From positions 1-41,557 of the forward strand of contig JAJZXI010000004.1 of assembly GCA_021806545.1 (NCBI GenBank): a stretch of DNA of 41,557 bases, given 5' to 3'. The notes beneath the pieces are model-generated. The model did no database searches. It saw only the letters and a program-made list of their open reading frames with translations, and was not told the origin of the DNA. The position numbers were made by a program, and so were the translations under genes. This document shows positions 1 to 8,807 of the stretch, piece after piece. Source of the DNA: Actinomycetes bacterium (lineage in GTDB: Bacteria > Actinomycetota > Acidimicrobiia > Acidimicrobiales > Acidimicrobiaceae). The stretch's first letter is position 1; every line of letters begins with the position of its first letter.

Positions 1-151
1 TTTCAGGACACACCGTAGAGTACCTCTTTACAGACGGGCTTGCGCTCTTGCTTAGTCAGGGTCAAACGAGCTCGGCTATGGCTCACAAGTACCATTCGCC
101 TATCCCTCCTCGCCCTCAAGAACGGGGGTTGTCGGCGCTCTTAGTCTCCAT
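1..151. other. Window edge, no supported gene
   Basis: This stretch lies downstream of acpS. The only minus-strand reading frame with a ribosome-binding-like purine run is a 30-codon frame at 95 down to 3, which resembles nothing I know. No convincing hairpin plus T-run terminator is visible after the acpS stop, so the transcript may continue beyond the window. Confidence 0.5.
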
Positions 152-520
152 TTACCCCTCGATGAGCGATACCACCTGCGCGATCGCGAGCGTTCTGGTG
201 TGCGTCAGGCTGAGGGCGAACTCGTGACAACCCTGCTCAAGTGCAAGCGTCGCCGCCGCACCCGTAAGTCGCAACGATGGCTGCCCTGTCTCAAGGCGCA
301 CGGTCTCGATATCGTGGAAGGGAACAGCTCCGAGGCCGACACCAAAGAGCTTCATCGTCGCCTCCTTAACACAGAAACGCGCTGCAAGACTCTCGACCCT
401 CCCGGAAACCGAGGTGACCTCCGACACGGTAAAAAGACGGTCAATCATCGCGGGCGTCCGCTCCAGCGCGACGCGAAAGCGGTGAATCTCGACCGCGTCA
501 ATGCCGGTACGTACCCTCAT
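152..520 (-). CDS. acpS: Holo-[acyl-carrier-protein] synthase
   Basis: AcpS transfers the 4'-phosphopantetheine arm from coenzyme A to a serine of acyl carrier protein, activating it for fatty acid synthesis in the cytoplasm. The 122-residue length is typical. Visible signatures are GIDAVEIHRF near the N-terminus (Asp8 is the expected Mg2+ ligand), the ARFCVKEATMK motif (Lys52, Glu53) and SLTHT near residues 104-108. Its ATG overlaps the TGA of the upstream LysR gene in an ATGA, so the two are probably co-translated. In many actinobacteria acpS lies just downstream of glmS; here a regulator and a divergent glycosyltransferase sit between them. Confidence 0.95.
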   Translation of the reverse strand: MRVRTGIDAVEIHRFRVALERTPAMIDRLFTVSEVTSVSGRVESLAARFCVKEATMKLFGVGLGAVPFHDIETVRLETGQPSLRLTGAAATLALEQGCHEFALSLTHTRTLAIAQVVSLIEG

Positions 521-1449
521 TCGACCTCGGGCGCTCCTGCGGTCTCCGCGGTCTCGATGAATCTGGCCGCCGGCGTCGAAAGCGTCTCCCGGGCACGTGA
601 TATGACCCGAAATCGTCGAGAGATCGGGGGCAGCTCACGAATCTCGACACGCACCAATTCATGAGCAGCGACCTCACGCACCACCGCCAGCGAGGAGAGA
701 AACCCCCCACCGACCCCTTGGAGGATCGCCTCCTTCACCGCCTCTCCACCGGCCAGCTCGATCGCTAAACGCGGAGTGAGACCGCTGAGCGCCAGCGCTT
801 CCTCGGTGGCCCGCCGGACACCAGATCCAGCCTCTCGCAGAATGAGCGGGATCCTCGCGACCTCACCCCACCCAAGCATCTGATTGGGAAGCGCGCCGAG
901 CAGCTCTGGGCGCACCACATAGACGAGGTGATCGCCTCCCACGACAATCTCGAGCATACCCTCTGGCAACACCTCTGAAGGTGACTCGATGACGCCAACC
1001 TCGAACTCCCCAGCGACGACGAGCTCGGTCACCTCCTTCGAGTTCAACGACCGCGTCCGAAGGTCCACCCCCGGATACTTGGTGCGATAGCGAACCAGCC
1101 AACGGGGCAGGATATAGGCCGAAACTGTGTTCGAGGCGGCAATCAACAAGAGACCGTCGTTGCCCTTGGCAACACTGTCGACGTAGTCGAGGACCCCCCG
1201 ATAGCTGCGATAGACCTCGCGAGCACGCCGAGCAAGGTCTTCGCCGGCGACCGAGAGTTCAACGCCGTGGCCAGAACGCACATGCAGGCGCTGCCCGACG
1301 GCATCGGAGAGATGCTTGAGCTGTTGAGAGACACCAGGCTGGGAGATTCCAAGTTCCTTTGCAGCCTCTGAGAGGTTGCGCGTCTCAGCCACGATTGCCA
1401 AGGTGATGAGGTAGTTCGGATCGATCCGCCGCTGCTCAGGAGTAATCAT
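517..1449 (-). CDS. LysR-type transcriptional regulator
   Basis: This is a 310-residue LysR-family regulator. The N-terminal winged helix-turn-helix (about residues 8-67) has the family pattern AAKELGISQPGVSQQLKHL. The rest is a periplasmic-binding-protein-like effector domain starting near residue 95, including REAGSGVRR, a motif of the CbbR/YeiE/CysB-like branch. The inducer cannot be told from sequence. The ATG is preceded by AAGGGA with a short spacer. It overlaps acpS by four bases and is divergent from a glycosyltransferase across an 81-base gap with inverted repeats, a layout typical of autoregulated LysR genes that also control the divergent gene. Control of the glycosyltransferase or acpS is inference. 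Confidence 0.93.
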   Translation of the reverse strand: MITPEQRRIDPNYLITLAIVAETRNLSEAAKELGISQPGVSQQLKHLSDAVGQRLHVRSGHGVELSVAGEDLARRAREVYRSYRGVLDYVDSVAKGNDGLLLIAASNTVSAYILPRWLVRYRTKYPGVDLRTRSLNSKEVTELVVAGEFEVGVIESPSEVLPEGMLEIVVGGDHLVYVVRPELLGALPNQMLGWGEVARIPLILREAGSGVRRATEEALALSGLTPRLAIELAGGEAVKEAILQGVGGGFLSSLAVVREVAAHELVRVEIRELPPISRRFRVISRARETLSTPAARFIETAETAGAPEVE

Positions 1450-1484
1450 AACTTCCCTTAGTGTATCGCGACGAGTAATAACAT

Positions 1485-1508
1485 GTGAAATACGTTCACG
1501 AGTTCGTG
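1485..1508. promoter_or_regulatory. Candidate LysR operator (overlapping inverted repeats)
   Basis: GTGAA-N5-TTCAC (1485-1499) is a short dyad of the T-N11-A kind bound by LysR-type regulators. It overlaps a second dyad, CACGA-GT-TCGTG (1497-1508). Both lie in the gap between the divergent lysR-type and glycosyltransferase genes. Their role as an operator is inference from position and form. Confidence 0.45.
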
Positions 1509-1511
1509 GAG

Positions 1512-1517
1512 TAGAAT
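1512..1517 (+). promoter_or_regulatory. Candidate -10 element for the glycosyltransferase
   Basis: TAGAAT ends 13 bases before the ATG at 1531, and no ribosome-binding sequence precedes that ATG. A start site about seven bases after the hexamer would give a nearly leaderless mRNA, which is common in actinobacteria. I see no good -35 element; the operator dyads occupy that position. Confidence 0.3.
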
Positions 1518-1530
1518 CTACGCTGCAACT

Positions 1531-2556
1531 ATGACACGGCCCCTACGAATCGGCTTCGTCGGTACTGAACTGGCGCCCCTGAGACCAAGCGCGGGCGGCC
1601 TCGAACGTCTGGTGACCGGCTGGGCGACAGCACTCAGTCGGCAATTTGCGACCACGTGCATCTCCCGCTTTGACGACGCATCACCGGGAACTAGATACAA
1701 CACCACCGCGCCTCTCGCACAACTCGTCGAGGGCTGCGACGTCGTCGTCGTCAACAACCGGCCAGCATGGGCAAATGAGATCGATCTGCCTGTCGTACTC
1801 GTTTTGCACAACACCGTCGAAGCCTGGGCTCTCCCGGGTTGGGATGCCACCCGACACCAGCTGACCACGCCGACGGTCATGGGCCCGAACGTCGTGGTAG
1901 CCGCGGTGTCGTCCTACCTCGCTCGCCATGTCCAAGAGCAACTGGGACTCGCCGCGTTGCCGGTAGTTCTACCTCCGTTTATCGATCCAGCCTTTGCCGA
2001 TGGTCCGCGATGGCAACCCAACGAGAACAGCCTGCTCTTCCCCAATCGACTGCTCACCAAGAAGGGGGTTCTCGAGACCATCGCCGCGATAAAGCGTGTG
2101 AGCGACCCCCGCGCTACGGTGGTCTTTCTAGAGAACTTTGCCCCGTGGAGCCAGCCGACTGGGGAACATCTCACACTCCTAGAACACATCAACGCCTGCG
2201 CAAGGTGCCGCCTCGAGCCACGCATCGAGGCGAGTGCTACGCTTGCGAACCGCATGCTGGGAGCCCAAGCAGTCCTCGCCCCGTCGATACATCCCGAAGG
2301 GTTAGGACTGGTACCTCTTGAGGCGCTGGCGCTCGGCATTCCGACCATTATCTCGAGCATGGGTGGACTCGGTGAGCTCGCTCGCTATGGGGCAACGGTC
2401 GTCGAGCCTATCGATGATGCAGGATTCGCCGCGGCGATCGAGGAGAGCACCCAGAAGCCGCCAGCTATCGATGTCGATGGCGTCCGACGCGACTTTGGTC
2501 TTCGACGGTCGGCTGAAATCTTGGCGGCCTCGCTCCAGGAGGCTATTCTACGGTGA
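1531..2556 (+). CDS. GT4-family glycosyltransferase
   Basis: This 341-residue protein has the two-domain layout of GT-B, family 4 glycosyltransferases, which move a sugar from a nucleotide-sugar to a glycan, lipid or small molecule. The N-terminal domain carries the glycine-rich acceptor-side loop (PSAGGLERL). The C-terminal domain has NRLLTKKGVLETIAA and an E-x7-E type donor motif in EGLGLVPLEALALG. No signal peptide or membrane segment is seen. Donor and acceptor cannot be deduced. It is the only plus-strand gene in the left 40 kb and converges on glmS, the 3' ends overlapping by 14 bases. It may be controlled by the divergent LysR-type regulator. Confidence 0.88.
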   Translation: MTRPLRIGFVGTELAPLRPSAGGLERLVTGWATALSRQFATTCISRFDDASPGTRYNTTAPLAQLVEGCDVVVVNNRPAWANEIDLPVVLVLHNTVEAWALPGWDATRHQLTTPTVMGPNVVVAAVSSYLARHVQEQLGLAALPVVLPPFIDPAFADGPRWQPNENSLLFPNRLLTKKGVLETIAAIKRVSDPRATVVFLENFAPWSQPTGEHLTLLEHINACARCRLEPRIEASATLANRMLGAQAVLAPSIHPEGLGLVPLEALALGIPTIISSMGGLGELARYGATVVEPIDDAGFAAAIEESTQKPPAIDVDGVRRDFGLRRSAEILAASLQEAILR

Positions 2557-4381
2557 CGGTCTTGGCAAGATTCCGGGGCTTATCGAGATCCAGACCGCGG
2601 ACCTTCGCCATCCAGCCAGCAAGAACTTGCAGCGGTAGGACCATGAGCAGCGGCGCATGGAGGGCAAGGCAAGGTGGTACGCGAAGCACGGCATCGGCAA
2701 GATCGTCAGCGCTTTGATCACCGTCTGGGGCCACAACGATGAGCTTGGCACCCCGCGCACGTACCTCCTCTAAATTCGACAGCATCTTGTCGTGCAGACG
2801 ATCATCTCCGAGCAACGCCACGACTACCGCCTGCTCATCGAGCATCGCGATCGGTCCATGCTTGAGCTCTCCCGCAGGATACGCCTCAGCTGCGATGTAG
2901 CTGAGCTCCTTCATCTTGAGTGCACCCTCCATCGCCACCGGATAGAGAAGATTCCGTCCGATGAAAAAAAAGCGATCGAGCAGGAGATATTGCTCGACAA
3001 CACCGCGCCAGATCCCCTCTCTCTCGACGGTGGTCCGAATCAACGGTGCCATCTCAGCAAGTTCCTGGCGACGCCGCTTTGCCTCGTCCGGATACAGCGT
3101 GCCTTTGATCTCTCCCAAATAGATGGCAAACATCGCAAGTGCACCAATCTGTGCCAGATGTGTCTTGGTCGAGGCGACCGAGATCTCCGGACCCGCCCGT
3201 GTATAGAGCACGCCATCGGCGACACGACTGAGCTGACTGCCAATCACGTTCGTAATGGCTATCGTTCGCGCACCATTGACTTGGCAGTCACGCAACGCGG
3301 TGATGGTCTCGAGTGACTCACCCGACTGGCTGATCCCAATCACCAACGTATCGGCATCGAGAATTGGATCACGATAGCGATACTCGGATGCCACGTCGAC
3401 CTCGACCGGTACCCGAGCGAGGTGCTCGACTAGATACCGACCCACCAAACCGGCGTGATAACTCGTACCGCAACCGATGATCACCACCTTGCGCACGCGT
3501 GCAAGCTCATAAGCGTCGATCCGAAGTTGGTCGATCACGGGAGCACGGTTACCATCCATCAACGCCGAGACCGTGTCGTAGAGCGCTTCAGCAGACTGGT
3601 GCAGCTCCATCTCGTAATAGCTGGCAAAACCATCCAGTACCGCATCCTGTGAACTCCACTCGACCGTCAACGGCTCGAGGTCTCCCACCGACAAACCCTG
3701 ATCCCCCGCGATAGGGTTGCCAAGGACCACGGCAACGTCCTCTGGCACCTCGTAGAACTGCTCCGCGAGCGACAAGAACGCCGGTGCGTCCGACGCGAAA
3801 AACGCCTGTCCTTCGCCGACGGCAGCGAGCAGCGGCGATGTGCGACGTATGCCCAACAGGAGCCGTGGCTCAAAGCGAAGCGCGACGACCAACGCCATGT
3901 GTCCCCTGAGCTGAACAAAGACATGCTCAAGGGCCCGAGCCGGCAGGAGTCCCTCGCCGAGCGCCTCCTCCATGAGATGGGCCACCACCTCGGAGTCGGT
4001 GTCAGAGCCAAAACGGTGACCACGTTCGATGAGCGCTGCCCTCAACTCCCGAAAGTTCTCGATGATGCCGTTGTGCACCACCGCAATATCGCCGTGGCAG
4101 TCAAGATGGGGGTGCGTATTGGCAAGCGTCGGAGCACCATGCGTAGGCCAGCGAGTGTGTCCAAGCATCACCTCGCCTTTGCGAAAAGGCCGCTCCGCAA
4201 GCCAAGATGCCAACACGTCCATCGACTCGCGTGCGACCGATGCCCGCGCAGTGAGAAGCTCCCCGTCGTGGATAACCGCGATGCCTGCCGAATCGTAACC
4301 CCGATACTCCAGGCGTCTGAGTCCTTCGAAGATCGACACAAGATCGAGTTCGGATCCTACTGCCCCTACGATGCCGCACAT
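2543..4381 (-). CDS. glmS: Glutamine-fructose-6-phosphate aminotransferase
   Basis: GlmS makes glucosamine-6-phosphate from fructose-6-phosphate and glutamine, the first step of UDP-GlcNAc and peptidoglycan precursor synthesis. The 612 residues are full length: an N-terminal class II glutaminase domain with the nucleophile Cys2 (MCGIVGAVG) and the GHTRWPTHG motif, then two SIS isomerase domains (IGCGTSYHAG and GISQSGES in the first, ELKHGPIAM in the second), ending in the usual KPRNLAKTVTVE. A strong GAGGAGG lies nine bases or fewer before the ATG. It follows glmM by 12 bases, so the two consecutive pathway enzymes form one unit. No glmS ribozyme is visible in the short gap. Confidence 0.98.
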   Translation of the reverse strand: MCGIVGAVGSELDLVSIFEGLRRLEYRGYDSAGIAVIHDGELLTARASVARESMDVLASWLAERPFRKGEVMLGHTRWPTHGAPTLANTHPHLDCHGDIAVVHNGIIENFRELRAALIERGHRFGSDTDSEVVAHLMEEALGEGLLPARALEHVFVQLRGHMALVVALRFEPRLLLGIRRTSPLLAAVGEGQAFFASDAPAFLSLAEQFYEVPEDVAVVLGNPIAGDQGLSVGDLEPLTVEWSSQDAVLDGFASYYEMELHQSAEALYDTVSALMDGNRAPVIDQLRIDAYELARVRKVVIIGCGTSYHAGLVGRYLVEHLARVPVEVDVASEYRYRDPILDADTLVIGISQSGESLETITALRDCQVNGARTIAITNVIGSQLSRVADGVLYTRAGPEISVASTKTHLAQIGALAMFAIYLGEIKGTLYPDEAKRRRQELAEMAPLIRTTVEREGIWRGVVEQYLLLDRFFFIGRNLLYPVAMEGALKMKELSYIAAEAYPAGELKHGPIAMLDEQAVVVALLGDDRLHDKMLSNLEEVRARGAKLIVVAPDGDQSADDLADAVLRVPPCLALHAPLLMVLPLQVLAGWMAKVRGLDLDKPRNLAKTVTVE

Positions 4382-4393
4382 CGTCGCCTCCTC

Positions 4394-5731
4394 CTACTCG
4401 GCTCGAAGGCGACTCGTCACCATCGTCACCGCACTCACCAGCTGATCCGCCAGTCGCTCGGCGACCATAAGATCGGACGCCTCCACCAAGATCCTAAACA
4501 CCGGCTCTGTCCCGCTGGGCCGAAGGACGACACGACCGTCTCCACCTAACTCCACCTCGACTGCCCGCTTGAGTTCGACGAACTCTGGATCGGACAGAAT
4601 ACGATCCCTCGCCTCGGTATGCACCTGTCGGTGAACCTGCGGGAATCGGACCACCTCGCAAGAGCGAAATCGATCGAGCGATCCGCCCCAGTCTTCGAGT
4701 GCATGCACCAGCATCGCCGCGGTCACCAGGCCGTCCCCGGTTGGACCAAGCTCACGGATGATGATATGCCCACTCTGTTCGCCACCGAGGGACAACGAAC
4801 CCGCGCTGAGCGCGGTCGCTATCTGCCGATCGCCGACGTCAGTGCGAACAACCCCAATCCCATGAGTACTTAGCACGCGTTCCAATCCCAGATTGCTCAT
4901 AACTGTCGCCGCCACCGCCCCATTACTCAGCGCACCTCGGGCGTTGAGGTATAAGGCAAGCAGCGTCAAAAGCTCATCCCCGTCAACAATAACCCCAGTC
5001 TCGCTGACCGCGATCAATCGATCGGCATCGCCATCAAAAGCAAGTCCAAGATCAGCATGCCGCTCCACCACGACCTTGGCAAGGTGCGCTGGGTGCGTCG
5101 CACCAACACCAGCATTGATATTGCGTCCATCCGGCTCGTCACCGATCGTCGCGACGATCTCGGCTCCGAGCCGTTCGACCATCGCCGGAGCGAGCCGCCA
5201 CGCAGCACCGTTGGCGCTGTCGACGACCACCCGGAGTGGATAGGAGATGGGGCCGAGCCGATCGAGGATCCAAGACAGATACTCCTCCTCAAAGGAGCGC
5301 TGCTCAAAGCTACCCAGCTCACCAAACTCCGGCCGCTCACCCCCGAGGAACGCCACCAACGAGCGCTCGATACGCCGCTCCACCTCCGGTGCTACCTTTG
5401 CCCCCCCAGCGTCAAAAACCTTGATCCCGTTGTCGAAATACGGATTGTGTGAGGCTGAGATGACCACGGTGGGCAGACCAGTTGAGCGAGCAACCCACGA
5501 AAGCGCCCCGGTCGGCACGACACCACAGTCGACGAGATCAACACCGACCGAGGCGATGCCAAGCCCCACCGCCTGGCTCAACCAGAACCCAGACTCTCGG
5601 GTATCACGCCCGATAGCGAAAGCTGGGGGTCGGATCGCGAGCGCGATACCAACCCCCAGCCAATAAGCGACCTCCATGGTCAACTCCTGATTCGCCCGTC
5701 CGCGAATTCCGTCCGTTCCGAAGCGAAGCAT
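4394..5731 (-). CDS. glmM: Phosphoglucosamine mutase
   Basis: GlmM interconverts glucosamine-6-phosphate and glucosamine-1-phosphate, the step after GlmS. The 445-residue alpha-D-phosphohexomutase has RFGTDGIRG at the N-terminus, the phosphoserine loop ISASHNPYFDNG (catalytic Ser94), the metal-binding DGDADR loop and the C-terminal phosphate-binding RPSGTEP. The ATG follows the rpsI TAA directly (TAAATG) with no gap, so expression is tied to the ribosomal transcript upstream. This links cell wall precursor supply to ribosome synthesis, an arrangement also known in other actinobacteria. Confidence 0.98.
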   Translation of the reverse strand: MLRFGTDGIRGRANQELTMEVAYWLGVGIALAIRPPAFAIGRDTRESGFWLSQAVGLGIASVGVDLVDCGVVPTGALSWVARSTGLPTVVISASHNPYFDNGIKVFDAGGAKVAPEVERRIERSLVAFLGGERPEFGELGSFEQRSFEEEYLSWILDRLGPISYPLRVVVDSANGAAWRLAPAMVERLGAEIVATIGDEPDGRNINAGVGATHPAHLAKVVVERHADLGLAFDGDADRLIAVSETGVIVDGDELLTLLALYLNARGALSNGAVAATVMSNLGLERVLSTHGIGVVRTDVGDRQIATALSAGSLSLGGEQSGHIIIRELGPTGDGLVTAAMLVHALEDWGGSLDRFRSCEVVRFPQVHRQVHTEARDRILSDPEFVELKRAVEVELGGDGRVVLRPSGTEPVFRILVEASDLMVAERLADQLVSAVTMVTSRLRAE

Positions 5732-6124
5732 TTACCGCTTCGAGTACTGCGGTGCCTTGCGAGCCTTCTTGAGACCGTACTTCTTGGACTCCTTCTTCCG
5801 CGCGTCCCGGGTGAGCATTCCCTCCTTCTTGAGTGCTGCCCGATGCTCGGGGTGCAGCTCGATAATCGCGCGAGCAAGCCCAAGTCGGATTGCATCGGCC
5901 TGACCAGCAGTGCCTCCGCCGTCTACCGTGGCATAGACATCGTAAACCTCATCAAGCTCGACAACCTTGAGCGGCTCCGTGAGATGCCCACGCTGGGACA
6001 CCGACGTGACATACGCACGTAACTCCTTGCCGTTGACGATGACGGCGCCGTTGCCTGGTACCAATCGAACTCGAGCGGTAGCGGTCTTACGCCGCCCCGT
6101 AGACTGAGTCAAGGGTGTAGTCAT
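5732..6124 (-). CDS. rpsI: 30S ribosomal protein S9
   Basis: S9 binds the head of the 30S subunit; its C-terminal tail reaches the P-site tRNA. The protein ends in the invariant QYSKR and has the GRRKTATARVRL start region. I chose the ATG at 6124 (130 residues, matching the family) because GAGGAG lies just before it. A GTG at 6136, overlapping the rplM stop as GTGA, would add four residues. rplM and rpsI form the usual L13-S9 pair. Confidence 0.97.
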   Translation of the reverse strand: MTTPLTQSTGRRKTATARVRLVPGNGAVIVNGKELRAYVTSVSQRGHLTEPLKVVELDEVYDVYATVDGGGTAGQADAIRLGLARAIIELHPEHRAALKKEGMLTRDARKKESKKYGLKKARKAPQYSKR

Positions 6125-6132
6125 TTCGCTCC

Positions 6133-6582
6133 TCACTGCGCCTGTACACGGCTACGAAGATCCAACACCGTCGGCTGCTGTGCAGCATGAGGGTGGTTCG
6201 GCCCCGCATAGACCTTGAGCTTCCGATACATCTGGCGACCAAGTCGGTTTTTTGGCAGCATCCCCTTGATGGCAAGCTCGACAGCACGCTCAGGATGCTT
6301 CTCCATCAGCTCATAAAACTTCGATTCCCTGAGGCCACCAGGATACCCGGAGTGATGGTAATAGACCTTCTTCTCGGCCTTGGCACCTGAAAGCGCAATT
6401 TTCTCGGCGTTGACCACCACGACATGGTCGCCACAATCCAAATACGGCGCAAAGTATGGCTTGTGCTTGCCCTTCAGAAGGCTCGCCACCTCGGTGGCCA
6501 GCCTTCCAAGGCGCAATCCTTGGGCGTCTACAACCCACCAGTCACGCTCAACGGTAGCGGTAGTGGTTACAAAGGTCTTCAT
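6133..6582 (-). CDS. rplM: 50S ribosomal protein L13
   Basis: L13 is an early-assembly 50S protein. The 149 residues include the family stretches [16 protein letters not shown] and [12 protein letters not shown] and the C-terminal [13 protein letters not shown]. The ATG is preceded by GAGGAAGAG. It lies 28 bases after truA, so L13-S9 appears to be joined to the alpha-operon transcript through truA. Confidence 0.98.
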   Translation of the reverse strand: MKTFVTTTATVERDWWVVDAQGLRLGRLATEVASLLKGKHKPYFAPYLDCGDHVVVVNAEKIALSGAKAEKKVYYHHSGYPGGLRESKFYELMEKHPERAVELAIKGMLPKNRLGRQMYRKLKVYAGPNHPHAAQQPTVLDLRSRVQAQ

Positions 6583-6610
6583 ACCTACTCTTCCTCATTC
6601 AACTTGAGAG

Positions 6611-7450
6611 TCAGTCGCTGGGACACTCGGCGCTCCATTCTAGGGGAAAGTCGAGCTCCAACCTGCCAATTGTAGCCCAGTCTTGCTCGAAACCACGTTC
6701 CCTCAGCAGGCTCGGGGCCCACGCCCACTCCTCGCTATAGCCAACCCTCCACAGGTAGAGCCCCCCAGGAGGCGCCAGCTCGCTCAGCAGTCCACGGTTG
6801 TGCATCTCGACCGCGTGGGCGACCTGGCTCACCGATGCACGACCCCGACCCACTCGGACCAAGGCTCCAACGATCCTTCTGACCATCTGATGACAGAAGC
6901 TGACACCGAGAACGGATATATCGATCATCCCTGCTCGCTCGATAACATCGATAGCGTGAATCCGTCGCCGGTAGCCACCAGCGCTGTTGACTTTGCACAA
7001 CGCATCGAAATCATCCACGGTCAATAGGTACGCAGCCAGCTCCGCCATAGCCCCACGATCAAGCTCGTCCGTCAGCTGCCAGGCCGAAGGGAAAAGCGGA
7101 TCGTGAGACCCTCGCCGAATCCGGTAAAGATACTGTCGCCAACACGCAGAATGGCGAGCGTGAAACTCTGGTGGAACCAGTACAACCGATCGAAGCATGA
7201 TCCCGTCCGCGAGGAGCGCATGAAGGCGCGGCCATGTCCCGTCGCGAACATCCGCGCTAGCAAACGAGATGACCTGTGATCGCGCATGGACACCGGCATC
7301 GGTGCGCCCCGCCATAGCGAACTCCGACATGTCGACCCTGAGCAGCTCCAACCCGCGCATCAACGAACCCGCGACGGTTGCAACGTGGGGCTGGAGGGCC
7401 GAGCCGTGAAAGCGTCGCCCATCGTAGGCGAGGACTAACGCTCGACGCAT
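6611..7450 (-). CDS. truA: tRNA pseudouridine(38-40) synthase
   Basis: TruA converts uridines 38-40 in the anticodon arm of many tRNAs to pseudouridine. The 279-residue protein begins with LVLAYDGRRFHG and has the catalytic aspartate in AGRTDAGVHA (Asp51). The later VSFCHQMVRRIVGAL is the family's binding motif. It sits between rplQ (13 bases upstream) and rplM, a conserved place for truA in Gram-positive bacteria. No clear ribosome-binding site precedes the ATG, so translation may depend on coupling to rplQ. Confidence 0.96.
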   Translation of the reverse strand: MRRALVLAYDGRRFHGSALQPHVATVAGSLMRGLELLRVDMSEFAMAGRTDAGVHARSQVISFASADVRDGTWPRLHALLADGIMLRSVVLVPPEFHARHSACWRQYLYRIRRGSHDPLFPSAWQLTDELDRGAMAELAAYLLTVDDFDALCKVNSAGGYRRRIHAIDVIERAGMIDISVLGVSFCHQMVRRIVGALVRVGRGRASVSQVAHAVEMHNRGLLSELAPPGGLYLWRVGYSEEWAWAPSLLRERGFEQDWATIGRLELDFPLEWSAECPSD

Positions 7451-7463
7451 ACGAGCGCTATCG

Positions 7464-7820
7464 CTACACGAACTCGATCACGACCATCGGTGCGCCGTCG
7501 CCGTGGCGAGGGCCGCGCTTGAGAATGCGCACATACCCGCCTTGGCGATTGGAATATCGCGGACCCACTTCATCGAAGAGCTTTTTCGTCGCATCTTCGT
7601 CACGCAGGAACGCGATCACCTGACGCCGCTGGTGGAGATCACCCTTCTTGGCCTTAGTCACCAGCTTCTCCACTACGGGTCGCAAGGCTCGTGCCTTTGC
7701 ATCCGTGGTGAGTATCGACTCCGCTGCTATCAACGACGCGCACAAGTTCGCCAGCATCGCCCGCTGATGTGATGCATCACTGCCGAGACGATTACCCCTT
7801 TTTGGTCGGCCGGGTACCAT
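7464..7820 (-). CDS. rplQ: 50S ribosomal protein L17
   Basis: L17 lies near the polypeptide exit tunnel on the 50S subunit. The 118 residues match the minimal bacterial form (GNRLGSDASHQRAMLANL) and lack the long C-terminal extension seen in many other actinobacteria. Its ATG shares one base with the rpoA stop (TAATG), the usual coupling of the two. Confidence 0.98.
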   Translation of the reverse strand: MVPGRPKRGNRLGSDASHQRAMLANLCASLIAAESILTTDAKARALRPVVEKLVTKAKKGDLHQRRQVIAFLRDEDATKKLFDEVGPRYSNRQGGYVRILKRGPRHGDGAPMVVIEFV

Positions 7821-8758
7821 TAGCTCTCACTCCTTAGCGACATATTTCGTAACGCCAACTTCTCTGCGACCTCGTCCAGTGACTTCTGGCCGAAGTTCGT
7901 GATCGCCAGTAGGTCGTCCGCGGTGCGCTCGACCAGATCACCAATCGTGTTGATCTGTGCCCGCTTGAGACAGTTTCGAGGACGTTCGGTCAGATCAAGC
8001 TCCTCGATTGGAAGATCAAAGTCCGGCGAACGCTCCTCGATCGCCGCCTCATCGGCAACGACGAGACGGCTTGCATCCGCTACCAGTTCGGAAACGAGTT
8101 CGAAGATGCCGGTCAGCGTTCCTGCCGCGGAAGCCAGCGCCTCACGGGGTGTAATCGAGCCGTCGGTCTCGACATCAACGACGATCTGGTCATAGTCAGT
8201 GGCCTGACCGACACGAACCGGTTCGACAACGTAATTTGCATTGCGAATCGGCGAGAAGATTGCATCGATCGGGATGATCCCAATCGTATTGGTTCGCTTG
8301 TTCCGCTCTGCAGAGACGTAACCTCTCCCCTGCTCCACTACGACATCGAGTGCAAGACGCCCCTTGTCCGAGACCGTAGCGATATACAGATCAGGGTTGA
8401 CGATCTCGACCTCCGAAGAGAGCATGAAGTCACCCGCATGTACCGACGCAGGACCCTTGACGTCCAGTCGAATCGTTACAGGATCGGGCGAATAACACCG
8501 AAGGACGATGTCCTTCAAATTCAAGATGATGTCGATGACATCCTCTTTGACTCCGCCGATGGTGGTGAACTCATGCAGCGCATCATCAAAGCGCACCTGC
8601 GTGATCGCCGCGCCAGGGACCGACGACAGCAACACTCGCCGGAGAGCATTGCCAACAGAATGACCAAAGCCCGGCTCGAGTGGGCCAATCGTAAACACCT
8701 GCCGATTGGCAACCTCCTCGCCTACCTCTTCTACTCTCGGTCGCTGAATTATGAGCAT
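7820..8758 (-). CDS. rpoA: RNA polymerase alpha subunit
   Basis: Alpha dimerises to nucleate core polymerase assembly. The 312 residues include the N-terminal assembly domain (PLEPGFGHSVGNALRR) and a complete C-terminal domain for DNA and activator contact (NCLKRAQINTIGDLVERT, FGQKSLDEV). I chose the ATG at 8758; a TTG one codon upstream is possible. GAGG precedes both. It falls between rpsD and rplQ as in the standard alpha cluster. Confidence 0.98.
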   Translation of the reverse strand: MLIIQRPRVEEVGEEVANRQVFTIGPLEPGFGHSVGNALRRVLLSSVPGAAITQVRFDDALHEFTTIGGVKEDVIDIILNLKDIVLRCYSPDPVTIRLDVKGPASVHAGDFMLSSEVEIVNPDLYIATVSDKGRLALDVVVEQGRGYVSAERNKRTNTIGIIPIDAIFSPIRNANYVVEPVRVGQATDYDQIVVDVETDGSITPREALASAAGTLTGIFELVSELVADASRLVVADEAAIEERSPDFDLPIEELDLTERPRNCLKRAQINTIGDLVERTADDLLAITNFGQKSLDEVAEKLALRNMSLRSES

Positions 8759-8807
8759 CAATCGTTCCTCTTTATTTCACTAGTGGCTTCACGCGGACTC
8801 AACACCC

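Noticed and set aside
1-95. 30-codon minus-strand frame after acpS
   Set aside because: Too short and unlike any known protein; the expected neighbour (NAD(P)H-hydrate epimerase) is not recognisable.
4382-4393. glmS ribozyme/riboswitch
   Set aside because: Only 12 bases separate glmM and glmS, too short for the ribozyme.
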